A stretch of DNA of 38,212 bases, taken from assembly GCA_937919085.1 (NCBI GenBank), contig CALFRN010000101.1, positions 1 to 38,212 of the forward strand. Reading direction: 5' to 3'. The position numbers were made by a program, and so were the translations under genes. Each line of letters opens with the position of its first letter. Position 1 is the first letter of the stretch. This DNA comes from an uncultured Reyranella sp. GTDB lineage: Bacteria; Pseudomonadota; Alphaproteobacteria; Reyranellales; Reyranellaceae. Below are positions 24,009-32,031 of this stretch, one piece after another. Below the pieces are notes generated by a model. The model had not been told where the DNA came from and made no database searches. It was given only the letters and a program-made list of their open reading frames with translations.

Positions 24009-25354
24009 GCGGCAGGATCCACAAGGCGGCCCCGCCGCACACCGGATCGACGGCCTATATCAATGCCCGCATCGTCGACCCGACGGGCGACAGCGAATAT
24101 CCCGGCGCGGTGCTGATCAGCGACGGAAAGATCGCCGACTACGGTCCCAGCCTGTTCGCTTCGGGTGCCCCCTACGGCATCCAGTCGGTCGATTGCCGCG
24201 GCCTCTTTCTGGCGCCCGGCCTGGTCGACACCCGCGTTCATACCGGCGAGCCGGGCGAGGAACACAAGGAGACGCTGGAGAGCGCCGGATCGGCCGCGGC
24301 GGTTGGCGGCATCACCTCTCTGGTCCTGCTGCCGGACAACGAACCGCCATTTGACGATGCCTCGCTAATCGAGTTCGTGGCGCGCCGCGCCAGGCTGATC
24401 AAGCTGGTGAATATGTATGCCTATGGGGCGCTCACCGTGGGCCTCGAGGGCAAGGAGTTGGCCGAGATCGGCCTGCTGGCCGAGGCCGGTGCCGTCGCCT
24501 TCACCGACGCCGACCATTCCATCGGCAACGCCCAGGTCATGCGCCGCGCGTTGTATTACGCCAAGGCGTTCAACGCGCTGATCGTCCACTTGCCGCAGGA
24601 GCCGACCCTGTCGGGTGGCCACATGACGAGTGGCGAAATGGCGACGCGTCTCGGACTCTCCGGCAACCCGCCGCTCGCCGAGGTGATGATGGTCGAGCGC
24701 GACATTCGCCTCGCCGAGATGACCGGCGGGCGCCTACATCTGGCCAAGATATCGACCGCCGAGTCTGTGGTCGCCATCGCTGCGGCCAAGGCGCGGGGGC
24801 TCAAGATCACCTGCGACACTGCAGCACCCTATTTCGCGCTGAACGATCTCGCGGTCGGCGATTACCGGACCTTCGGCAAACTGGTGCCGCCGCTGCGCGC
24901 CGAAAAAGACCGGCTGGCGGTCGTCGAAGGACTGAAGGACGGCGTCATCGACGCCATCGTTTCCGACCACCGGCCGCAGGATCAGGACAGCAAACGCGTG
25001 CCGTTCGCCCAGGCGCTGCCCGGCGGCGTCGGCCTCGAGACATTGCTGCCGATTTCGCTCGAACTGGTACACAACGGCTACCTCACGCTGCCGCGCCTGT
25101 TTCAGCGCCTGTCGAGTACACCCGCCGCCCTGTTCGGCCTTCCAGGCGGGCGACTCGCCAAGGGAGCGCCAGCTGACCTTGTCGTATTCGATGCCGATTT
25201 TGCCTGGAAAATCGACCGCACAGATCTATGGAGCAAGACCAAGAACACGCCGTTCGATGAACGTCCCGTCCAAGGCCGCGTGATGGCGACCATCGTTGGC
25301 GGCCGAACGATTTACAGTGACGATGGTTTCATGGCGACCGCCGAGGCCGCCTAA
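24005..25354 (+). CDS. pyrX: Dihydroorotase-like protein, probably non-catalytic (PyrX/PyrC' type)
   Basis: A 449-residue dihydroorotase homologue starting with GTG at 24005, inside the last codons of pyrB. The fold is clear ([52 protein letters not shown]). Key metal ligands are changed: the DxHxH motif is D75-T-R77-V-H79, the His of LHxxHxS is K248, and the TPHH segment reads TAAPYF. H195 and D321 remain. This pattern matches the inactive dihydroorotase that forms a complex with PyrB in Pseudomonas and many Alphaproteobacteria. A separate active pyrC should be elsewhere in the genome. Databases usually call it dihydroorotase (pyrC). Confidence 0.9.
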   Translation: MSGRIHKAAPPHTGSTAYINARIVDPTGDSEYPGAVLISDGKIADYGPSLFASGAPYGIQSVDCRGLFLAPGLVDTRVHTGEPGEEHKETLESAGSAAAVGGITSLVLLPDNEPPFDDASLIEFVARRARLIKLVNMYAYGALTVGLEGKELAEIGLLAEAGAVAFTDADHSIGNAQVMRRALYYAKAFNALIVHLPQEPTLSGGHMTSGEMATRLGLSGNPPLAEVMMVERDIRLAEMTGGRLHLAKISTAESVVAIAAAKARGLKITCDTAAPYFALNDLAVGDYRTFGKLVPPLRAEKDRLAVVEGLKDGVIDAIVSDHRPQDQDSKRVPFAQALPGGVGLETLLPISLELVHNGYLTLPRLFQRLSSTPAALFGLPGGRLAKGAPADLVVFDADFAWKIDRTDLWSKTKNTPFDERPVQGRVMATIVGGRTIYSDDGFMATAEAA

Positions 25355-25419
25355 TTACCGCCACCAAATCGCCACTTCGTCTGGTATTGTCGCGCAACAA
25401 TCACCGGTCAGGACAATCG

Positions 25420-26190
25420 ATGATGCTTCGACAGTCAGTAATTCTCGCCGTCGCTACGATTGCGCTTGCCGGCACCGGACACGCGCAGTCGCGTGGGGCG
25501 ACGCGCGATGATCTGCTCGACGCACTCACGCGCCACATCCAGATTTGTGCCGAAATATCCGACACCCAGGCGCGGCTGTCCTGCTACGACCGGCTGCAGA
25601 CCCAGGTCGGCGGCGTCCAGGCCGGTGCTCCGGCGCAGCCGGCAGCGGCGGCCGCTCCCACGCCGACGCCAATACAGGCCGGCGGCGCGCCGGCGCCGTC
25701 AAGCGGCCCGGCGATCAACACCGCGCCGCTCACGCCACAGCCGCTTGGCGTTCCGGGTGGTGGAGTCGCAACACTGGGAGGGCCGTCGGCGCAGCCGCAA
25801 GACCCCAACGCGGCATTCGATCCGCGCTCGGCCACCCAAGTTCGCCCCCCCGAGGTCGTGCAACCCAAGCCGCGGCCAGCAGTCCGTCACACCGGCCCGC
25901 GGCCCATTCCCTACTCCTCGACACCACAGCCACTGGTGGTGATCGGCGCATCGAACCTGACCTACGGCGAGTCACGCTACTGGCAGGTCTCGATCACGTT
26001 GACGTCGAACACGACGGCACCGGTCGAGACGCAGGCACAATGTACGTTCATGAACGCCGGCCGCCCGATCGAGGATGTCTATTTCGGGCCAGTCACGATC
26101 CAGCCGGGCGAGCAGATCAGCACAGAGCTAATCGGCCCTCCGACGACCGCCTACATCGACTCGACCAACTGCCGACTGCTGAAACCATAA
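25420..26190 (+). CDS. Exported protein of unknown function with Pro/Ala-rich linker
   Basis: A 256-residue protein with a signal peptide (cleavage near GHA-Q). An N-terminal segment ICAEISDTQARLSCYDRLQ resembles the CAxIxDxxARLxCYD motif found in many small proteobacterial envelope proteins (including VasI-type). A long Pro/Ala/Gly-rich linker (about 70-165) leads to a C-terminal beta-sandwich-like domain with two Cys (AQCTFMNAGRP and DSTNCRLLKP) that may form a disulfide. AGGA precedes ATGATG at 25420/25423. The track ORF starts 11 codons earlier. I do not recognise a function. It sits between pyrX and plsY. Confidence 0.8.
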   Translation: MMLRQSVILAVATIALAGTGHAQSRGATRDDLLDALTRHIQICAEISDTQARLSCYDRLQTQVGGVQAGAPAQPAAAAAPTPTPIQAGGAPAPSSGPAINTAPLTPQPLGVPGGGVATLGGPSAQPQDPNAAFDPRSATQVRPPEVVQPKPRPAVRHTGPRPIPYSSTPQPLVVIGASNLTYGESRYWQVSITLTSNTTAPVETQAQCTFMNAGRPIEDVYFGPVTIQPGEQISTELIGPPTTAYIDSTNCRLLKP

Positions 26191-26199
26191 GCCGGCCGG

Positions 26200-26826
26200 A
26201 TGCTCTCGACCCTGATCCTCGTCCTCGGACCGCTTCTGCTGGGGTACCTGCTGGGGTCGATCCCGTTTGGATTGCTGTTGACTCGAGCCGCCGGCCTCGG
26301 GGATATCCGCAATATCGGGTCGGGCAATATCGGTGCGACTAACGTGCTGCGCACCGGCCACAAGGGATTGGCTGCGGCGACCCTGCTGCTCGATGCCATG
26401 AAGGGTGTGGCGGCCGTGCTGGTCGCCGACCAGGTCGGCCAGCTCGCCGCAGTTGGGGCGGCAGCGGGCGCCGTGCTCGGCCACATGTTCCCGGTGTGGT
26501 TGTCCTTCAAGGGCGGCAAAGGCATGGCCACGACGCTCGGCGTGATGTGGGGGCTGTCGTGGCCAGTGGGTGCGATCGCCTGTGCCGCGTGGCTGCTGTG
26601 CGCCGCAATCTTCCGCTATTCCTCCCTGGCTTCGTTGCTCAGCGTGGTGATTGCAGCACCTGCCGCGTGGCTATTGACCGATCCACGAGCAGCCACTCTC
26701 CTCGCTCTTTTGGTACCGCTGGTATGGGTGCGCCACCATGAAAACATTGCCCGCCTGATAAAAGGCACCGAACCCAGAATCGGTCAGCGCACGGCAAACA
26801 AGGACGGCGAGAAGACAACGAGCTAG
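26200..26826 (+). CDS. plsY: Acyl-phosphate:glycerol-3-phosphate acyltransferase
   Basis: A 208-residue polytopic inner-membrane enzyme. The three PlsY motifs are visible: GSIPFG near the N terminus, IGSGNIGATNVLRTG, and KGGKGMATTLGV, with VRHHENIARLIKGTE at the end. It transfers the acyl group from acyl-phosphate (made by PlsX) to glycerol-3-phosphate, the first step of phospholipid synthesis. It begins 9 nt after the preceding gene and stands before MFS-dprA-topA, close to the usual alphaproteobacterial order pyrB-pyrC-plsY-dprA-topA. Confidence 0.97.
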   Translation: MLSTLILVLGPLLLGYLLGSIPFGLLLTRAAGLGDIRNIGSGNIGATNVLRTGHKGLAAATLLLDAMKGVAAVLVADQVGQLAAVGAAAGAVLGHMFPVWLSFKGGKGMATTLGVMWGLSWPVGAIACAAWLLCAAIFRYSSLASLLSVVIAAPAAWLLTDPRAATLLALLVPLVWVRHHENIARLIKGTEPRIGQRTANKDGEKTTS

Positions 26827-26977
26827 CGCGTTCCGCATCGTATGGTGCGGCAGCGCTTTGCGCTATGCCCTGCCATGCCTTGCGATAGTCTCCCGCCACG
26901 TTTGCAGGATTCCCCTAAGGCTTGCCGGTGCATATTCGTTTCGTTGATCAGAGTCCCGACACCGCCGGCTATCCGCG

Positions 26978-28150
26978 ATGGCGGTAGCTTCGCGCGCCAT
27001 GCCCTGGGCGCTGATCGGCGCCGCCTGCCTTGGTTCCTTCGCTGCCACGTCCAGCGGCACGACGCGCGCACCCTTCCTGCTGGAAATGTCGGGCGACCTC
27101 GATGTCAGCATGCCGCTGGTCGCCAACCTGGTGTCCCTGACGGCAACGGCCTGGGGTATCACCTCGGCGCTGGGCGGCTGGCTTTCCGACCGGATTGGCC
27201 GCCGGCCAGTCCTGGTCGCCGCCCCGTTCGCGCTGGCGCTCTCCCTGATCGTCCAGGCCTGGGCCGGATCGTTCTTCTGGGTTGCGGTCTGGGCAGCGAT
27301 TGGCGGCGGTTGCGCGGGCGCCTTCACCGGCGTGGTGTTTGCCGAGGTCTCCGGCCGTGTTGAGGACAACCAGCGCGGCCGCGCACTCGGTTGGGTGATG
27401 AGCGGCCAATCGCTCACGCTTGTGATCGGGGTCCCGCTCGCCGCCGGAGTGGGCTCGCTGATCGGTTGGCGTGGATGGCTGGTCTGTGTCGCCGGCTTGG
27501 CACTCGTCGCCTGCATCTGCCTGTTCGCGACAGTCGGACGCGGTTCGGCCGGCCACACACGACCGGCGGCACGGCCATCGATGCGGTCGGCGCTGTCGCC
27601 ACGTGTGCTCGGATTGCTTGTGACCGGAATCGCCGAGAGAATTTGCTATGGCCTGGCGGCTGTCTATTTCGCGACTTTCCTACAGGCAACCTATGGCATG
27701 TCGCTGGCCGAGATCGCGCTTCCGCTCGCGGTGTTTGCGCTGGGCAATGTCGCCGGCACAATTCTGGGCGGCCAGCTTGCCGACCGCCTGCGAGACCGGT
27801 TGGTGACATTTTCTGTCGCCATGGCGCTATCTGGCATTGCAGCCCTGTTCCTGTTCATGTGGCATCCTGGGCCGGCCGTCTCGGTGGCATTGGGATTCAT
27901 CTATGTCCTGTTGAACGCCCTTGGCCGGCCATCTTTCATGGCGGCGCTGGCCGCGGTGCCCGAGGCGGTGCGCGGCACAGTGCTCGGCCTGAACGGCACA
28001 TCGGCCAGCATTGGCTGGATCGGCGCGGCGGGCCTCGGCGCGGCGATGATCGGATCGGGTGGCTTCGAAGGCTTTGGGCCGCTCGGTGCCGCGCTGGCAC
28101 TGCTGGGCGCCGCAGGCGCGTTATGGTGCCGTCGCAACACTGCCGCGTGA
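26978..28150 (+). CDS. MFS transporter
   Basis: A 390-residue protein with 12 predicted membrane helices. The MFS motif A-like loop GGWLSDRIGRRPVL lies between helices 2 and 3, with a matching GGQLADRLRDRLVT in the second half. It should be an efflux permease or uptake carrier for small molecules; the substrate cannot be read. Start may be Met1 (26978) or Met8 (26999). It is inserted between plsY and dprA, which are usually adjacent in relatives (recalled synteny), so it may be a later insertion. Confidence 0.9.
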   Translation: MAVASRAMPWALIGAACLGSFAATSSGTTRAPFLLEMSGDLDVSMPLVANLVSLTATAWGITSALGGWLSDRIGRRPVLVAAPFALALSLIVQAWAGSFFWVAVWAAIGGGCAGAFTGVVFAEVSGRVEDNQRGRALGWVMSGQSLTLVIGVPLAAGVGSLIGWRGWLVCVAGLALVACICLFATVGRGSAGHTRPAARPSMRSALSPRVLGLLVTGIAERICYGLAAVYFATFLQATYGMSLAEIALPLAVFALGNVAGTILGGQLADRLRDRLVTFSVAMALSGIAALFLFMWHPGPAVSVALGFIYVLLNALGRPSFMAALAAVPEAVRGTVLGLNGTSASIGWIGAAGLGAAMIGSGGFEGFGPLGAALALLGAAGALWCRRNTAA

Positions 28151-28202
28151 TTTCTACCTAAGGTTGTTTTATCTTAAATATATTATCGTTTACAGTTATG
28201 CG
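28151..28202 (+). promoter_or_regulatory. A+T-rich leader before dprA
   Basis: The 52 nt between the MFS stop and the dprA start are strongly A+T-rich (TTGTTTTATC ... ATATATTATCG) in an otherwise GC-rich window. No -35/-10 pair with proper spacing is clear, and no ribosome-binding site precedes the ATG at 28203. It probably holds a promoter or an unstructured leader. Confidence 0.35.
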
Positions 28203-29258
28203 ATGTTCGATGGCTCACACACGCTGGAACTCGCTCCGGCAGAACGCCGGGCCCGGCTGCGACTGGCACGCAGCACCCGAATTGGACCGGTCGCCTTTCA
28301 CGAAGCAATCGCGCATTTTGGTTCGGCGCAGGCTGCCTGCACCCGACTCGCCACCTGCTCCGACGCCAACATCGATCATGAAGAAAAACGTCTTTCCGGC
28401 GTCGGCGGCCATTTTCTGGTGATCGGGGATATCGCCTATCCCGCCGCACTGGCCGCGCTGCCGGATGCGCCGCCGATTCTATCGGCAATCGGCGATATAA
28501 GCCTGCTCGCCCGGCCGACCCTGGCTCTTGTCGGCGCACGCGAAGCCTCTGTAGCGGGCCGGCGCTTTGCCACGCAGCTGGCGGCCGTTCTCGGGAATGC
28601 TGGCTTCGTCATCGTTTCCGGCCTGGCGCGCGGCATCGACACGGCTGCGCACGAAGCCGCGCTTGGTACCGGTACCGTGGCTGTGCTTGCAGGGGGTATC
28701 GACCAGATCTACCCTCCCCAGAATGCAGCGCTGCACCGCGGCATTGCCGCCCACGGTCTGTTGTTGAGCGAGGCGCCGGTCGGCGTGCCGCCGCTCGCCC
28801 GTGCCTTCCCGCGCCGGAACCGCATCGTGAGCGGGCTGTCGGCCGGGGTGATCGTGATCGAAGCCGCCGCCCGGTCGGGCTCGCAGATCACCGCCCAACG
28901 CGCCGCCGAGCAAGGGCGTGAAGTCTTCGTCGTTCCCGGCTCGCCCATGGACCCGCGATATGCCGGGTCGAATAACCTTATACGTGATGGGGCCATATTG
29001 GTGCGGGACGCCAACGATATTCTGAGTGTCTTGGATCGTCCGGCAATCCTGAGCCAATGCATTGAAACAAAAAAGAAAACTGCACCAGATCTAGAGACGG
29101 CCCGGGTCCTTGAAGCCTTGGGGGCGGTGCCCACCGCGGTTGACGAACTTGTGCGCCGGTGCCAAGTGTCCGCCGCCGCCGTGGCGGAGGTTCTACTGGC
29201 TCTTGAGCTGGATGGCCGCCTGGAGAGGCACCGGGGTAACCGCGTATCTCTGATGTAA
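28203..29258 (+). CDS. dprA: DNA-processing protein DprA
   Basis: A 351-residue protein. The Rossmann-like DprA core is visible in ALVGAREASVAGRRFA, SGLARGIDTAAHEAAL, LAGGIDQIYPPQN, FPRRNRIVSGLS and VFVVPGSPMDPRYAG. A SAM-like domain precedes it and a winged-helix domain (about 290-350) follows. DprA loads RecA onto incoming single-stranded DNA during transformation. The track ORF starts in the preceding MFS gene; the Met at 28203 gives the normal family N terminus. Upstream of topA as in many Alphaproteobacteria. Confidence 0.95.
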   Translation: MFDGSHTLELAPAERRARLRLARSTRIGPVAFHEAIAHFGSAQAACTRLATCSDANIDHEEKRLSGVGGHFLVIGDIAYPAALAALPDAPPILSAIGDISLLARPTLALVGAREASVAGRRFATQLAAVLGNAGFVIVSGLARGIDTAAHEAALGTGTVAVLAGGIDQIYPPQNAALHRGIAAHGLLLSEAPVGVPPLARAFPRRNRIVSGLSAGVIVIEAAARSGSQITAQRAAEQGREVFVVPGSPMDPRYAGSNNLIRDGAILVRDANDILSVLDRPAILSQCIETKKKTAPDLETARVLEALGAVPTAVDELVRRCQVSAAAVAEVLLALELDGRLERHRGNRVSLM

Positions 29259-29270
29259 ATCAGTGATTTA
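29256..29270. repeat. Short palindrome at the dprA stop
   Basis: TAAATCA-G-TGATTTA, a perfect 7+7 inverted repeat around one base, starts with the dprA stop codon and stands 37 nt before topA. It could be an operator for topA or chance. Confidence 0.3.
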
Positions 29271-29307
29271 GCTCCGGTCTTTCACGTTTACTGGAGCGGT
29301 GTCGTCG

Positions 29308-32031
29308 ATGGACGTGCTGGTCGTCGAGTCCCCGGCCAAGGCTAAGACCATTGGAAAATACCTCGGCCCCGGTTTCACCGTGCTGGCCTCCTACGGCCAT
29401 GTCCGCGATCTGCCGTCCAAGGACGGCTCGGTCCGACCGGACGAGGATTTCGCCATGGACTGGGAGATCGACCCCCAGTCACAGAAGCGAATCGATGCGA
29501 TCGCCAAGGCGATTACCAAGGGTGGCAAGCTCTATCTCGCCACCGATCCGGATCGCGAGGGCGAGGCGATCTCGTGGCATGTCCGCGACATCCTCGGACG
29601 CAAGAAGGCGCTCGACGGCGTTGACGTCAAAAGAGTCACCTTCAACTCCATCACCAAGCAATCGGTGCTGGACGCGGTTGCCAATCCCCGCGACCTCGAC
29701 CAACCACTGATCGACGCCTACCTCGCGCGCCGGGCACTCGACTATCTGGTTGGATTCACCCTCTCGCCGGTGCTGTGGCGGAAGCTGCCGGGCAGCCGCT
29801 CGGCCGGCCGCGTCCAGTCGGTGGCGCTGCGCCTGATCTGCGAACGCGAGGCCGAGATCGAGGTCTTCAAGACCCGTGAATACTGGACGGTCGATACCGT
29901 CTTCGGCACCGCCAAGAAGGCCGCACTCAAAGCCCGCCTCACCCATCTCGACGGCCGCAAGCTTGAGAAGTTCGACCTCGACACCGAGGAGCGTGCCGAG
30001 GCCGCCAAGCGCGAGATCGAGCGCCGGGCCTTCGCGGTGGCGTCGATCGACCGCCGCCAGGTCCGCCGCAACCCGCCGCCGCCCTTCATTACCTCGACCC
30101 TGCAGCAGGAAGCTTCCCGGAAGCTCGGTGTCGGCGCCGCAACGGCGATGCGCATTGCCCAGCGCCTCTATGAAGGTGTCGACATCGGCGGCGAGACGGT
30201 CGGCCTCATCACCTACATGCGAACTGACGGCGTGCAGCTTGCCCCCGAAGCGATCGGCCAGACGCGCCGGCTGATCGAGACCAAGTACGGTCAGAGCTAC
30301 GTGCCGGCGAGCCCGCGCATCTATACGTCGAAGGCCAAAAACGCCCAGGAAGCACACGAGGCAATCCGGCCGACCGACTTGTTCCGCACGCCACAGGACG
30401 TCGCCGCCTATCTCGACAAGGACCAGCTCGGCCTCTACGAGTTGATCTGGAAGCGCACCGTCGCGAGCCAGATGGAGAGCGCCGTGCTCGACCAGGTGAC
30501 GGTCGAAATCGCCAGCGGCGACAAGACCGCGCGGCTGCGCGCCACGGGCTCCGTCATCAAGTTCAATGGCTTTCTCACCCTTTACGACGAAGGCCAGGAC
30601 GAAAAGAGCGAGGACGAGGACGGCAATTCCATTCTGCCGGACGTCCTGGAGAACGAGGCCCTGGAACGCCGCGACGTCTTGCCGGAACAGCATTTCACCG
30701 AGCCGCCGCCGCGCTATTCCGAGGCCAGCCTGGTCAAGAAGCTGGAAGAACTCGGCATCGGCCGACCCTCGACCTACGCCAGCATCATCGAGGTCCTGCA
30801 ACGGCGCAACTACGTGCAGATCGACCGCAAGCGCTTCGTGCCCGAGGATCGCGGCCGGATCGTCACAGCTTTTCTGCAGACCTATTTCCCCCGCTACGTC
30901 GAGTACGACTTCACGGCCCACCTCGAGGAGGAGCTCGACGACATCTCGGGCGGCAAGATCGACTGGCGGCAGGTGCTGCGCGAATTCTGGAAGGCATTCT
31001 CCGCCGCTGTCGGCGAGACCAAGGAACTGCGCGTCCGCGAAGTGCTCGACAAGATCGACTCGGAGCTCGGCCCCCACTTCTTCCCCGAGGGCAAGGACGG
31101 CAAGAACCCGCGAGACTGCCCGTCCTGCGCCGGTGGCCGCCTCGGCCTGAAGCTCGGCAAGTTCGGCGCCTTCATCGGCTGCTCGAACTATCCCGAGTGC
31201 CGCTTCACGCGCAAGCTCGGCATCGTCGATGCCGAAGCGGATGCCATATCCGGTGTCAATCTCGACGGGCCGAAGATCCTGGGCATCGATCCGGTGACCG
31301 GCAAGCAGGTTACACTGCGCAAGGGCCCCTATGGACTCTACGTCCAGCTGGGCGAGCCGGAAGGCAAGGAAAAGCCCAAGCGGCAATCGCTGCTCAAGGA
31401 CATGGTTCCCGATGACGTGACGCTCGACAAGGCGCTGGCACTGCTGGCGCTGCCACGCGAACTCGGACCGCATCCCGAAGACAACGAGATCATTCTGGCT
31501 GGCGTCGGTCGTTTCGGCCCCTATGTGAAGCACGGGCCAAAATACAAATCGATCCCCGCCGACGAGAGCGTGCTCGATATCGGCATGAATCGCGCCGTGA
31601 CGCTGCTAGCCGAGGCCAGGACGCCCGGTCGCGGCCGCGCCGCCGTCAAGCCGCTGCGCATCGTGGGCAATCATCCTGCCGACGAGGCTCCTATCGAACT
31701 CTACGATGGCCGCTACGGTCATTATGTGAAGCACGGCGGCATCAACGCAACGGTGCCGAACGACATCAAGCCGGACGAACTCACGCTCGACCACGCGGTG
31801 TCACTGCTGGCCGAACGCGCCGCCAAGGGCGGTGGTAAGAAGCCCGCGCGCGCCAAGAAGGCCGCCGCGCCCAAGGCCAAGCCGAAGGCCAAAGCCAAGA
31901 CCAAGGCCAAAGCAGCAAACGGCGCAGGCGACGGCGCCGCTCCGACACCCAAGGCCGCTGCCAAGAAAAAGGCGGCGCCCAAGCGCAAGGCAAAGGTCGA
32001 GCCCCCGCCCCGTACCGGGACCGATGGCTAA
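29308..32031 (+). CDS. topA: DNA topoisomerase I (type IA)
   Basis: A 907-residue enzyme. Toprim domain at 1-140 (VVESPAKAKTIGKYLGPGF; DPDREGEAISWH), catalytic Tyr303 in GLITYMRTDG, then a single four-Cys zinc-ribbon (CPSCAGGRLGLKLGKFGAFIGCSNYPEC is split across it) and C-terminal Topo-C repeats ending with a Lys/Ala-rich tail of about 60 residues. It relaxes negative supercoils. The GTG at 29299 (track start) lies only 2 nt after GGAG; the ATG at 29308 has the better distance and the usual MDVLVVES opening. rnr starts within its last 8 nt. Confidence 0.97.
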   Translation: MDVLVVESPAKAKTIGKYLGPGFTVLASYGHVRDLPSKDGSVRPDEDFAMDWEIDPQSQKRIDAIAKAITKGGKLYLATDPDREGEAISWHVRDILGRKKALDGVDVKRVTFNSITKQSVLDAVANPRDLDQPLIDAYLARRALDYLVGFTLSPVLWRKLPGSRSAGRVQSVALRLICEREAEIEVFKTREYWTVDTVFGTAKKAALKARLTHLDGRKLEKFDLDTEERAEAAKREIERRAFAVASIDRRQVRRNPPPPFITSTLQQEASRKLGVGAATAMRIAQRLYEGVDIGGETVGLITYMRTDGVQLAPEAIGQTRRLIETKYGQSYVPASPRIYTSKAKNAQEAHEAIRPTDLFRTPQDVAAYLDKDQLGLYELIWKRTVASQMESAVLDQVTVEIASGDKTARLRATGSVIKFNGFLTLYDEGQDEKSEDEDGNSILPDVLENEALERRDVLPEQHFTEPPPRYSEASLVKKLEELGIGRPSTYASIIEVLQRRNYVQIDRKRFVPEDRGRIVTAFLQTYFPRYVEYDFTAHLEEELDDISGGKIDWRQVLREFWKAFSAAVGETKELRVREVLDKIDSELGPHFFPEGKDGKNPRDCPSCAGGRLGLKLGKFGAFIGCSNYPECRFTRKLGIVDAEADAISGVNLDGPKILGIDPVTGKQVTLRKGPYGLYVQLGEPEGKEKPKRQSLLKDMVPDDVTLDKALALLALPRELGPHPEDNEIILAGVGRFGPYVKHGPKYKSIPADESVLDIGMNRAVTLLAEARTPGRGRAAVKPLRIVGNHPADEAPIELYDGRYGHYVKHGGINATVPNDIKPDELTLDHAVSLLAERAAKGGGKKPARAKKAAAPKAKPKAKAKTKAKAANGAGDGAAPTPKAAAKKKAAPKRKAKVEPPPRTGTDG

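Noticed and set aside
26833-26850. Weak hairpin after plsY (CCGCATCGTATGGTGCGG) as a terminator
   Set aside because: Short stem with one G-T pair and no T-run; too weak to call.
29479-31533. 684-aa minus-strand ORF
   Set aside because: Shadow of topA; no recognisable motif.
31832-32023. 64-codon upstream extension of rnr
   Set aside because: It is the Lys/Ala-rich topA tail read out of frame; the Met at 32024 gives a normal RNase R start.
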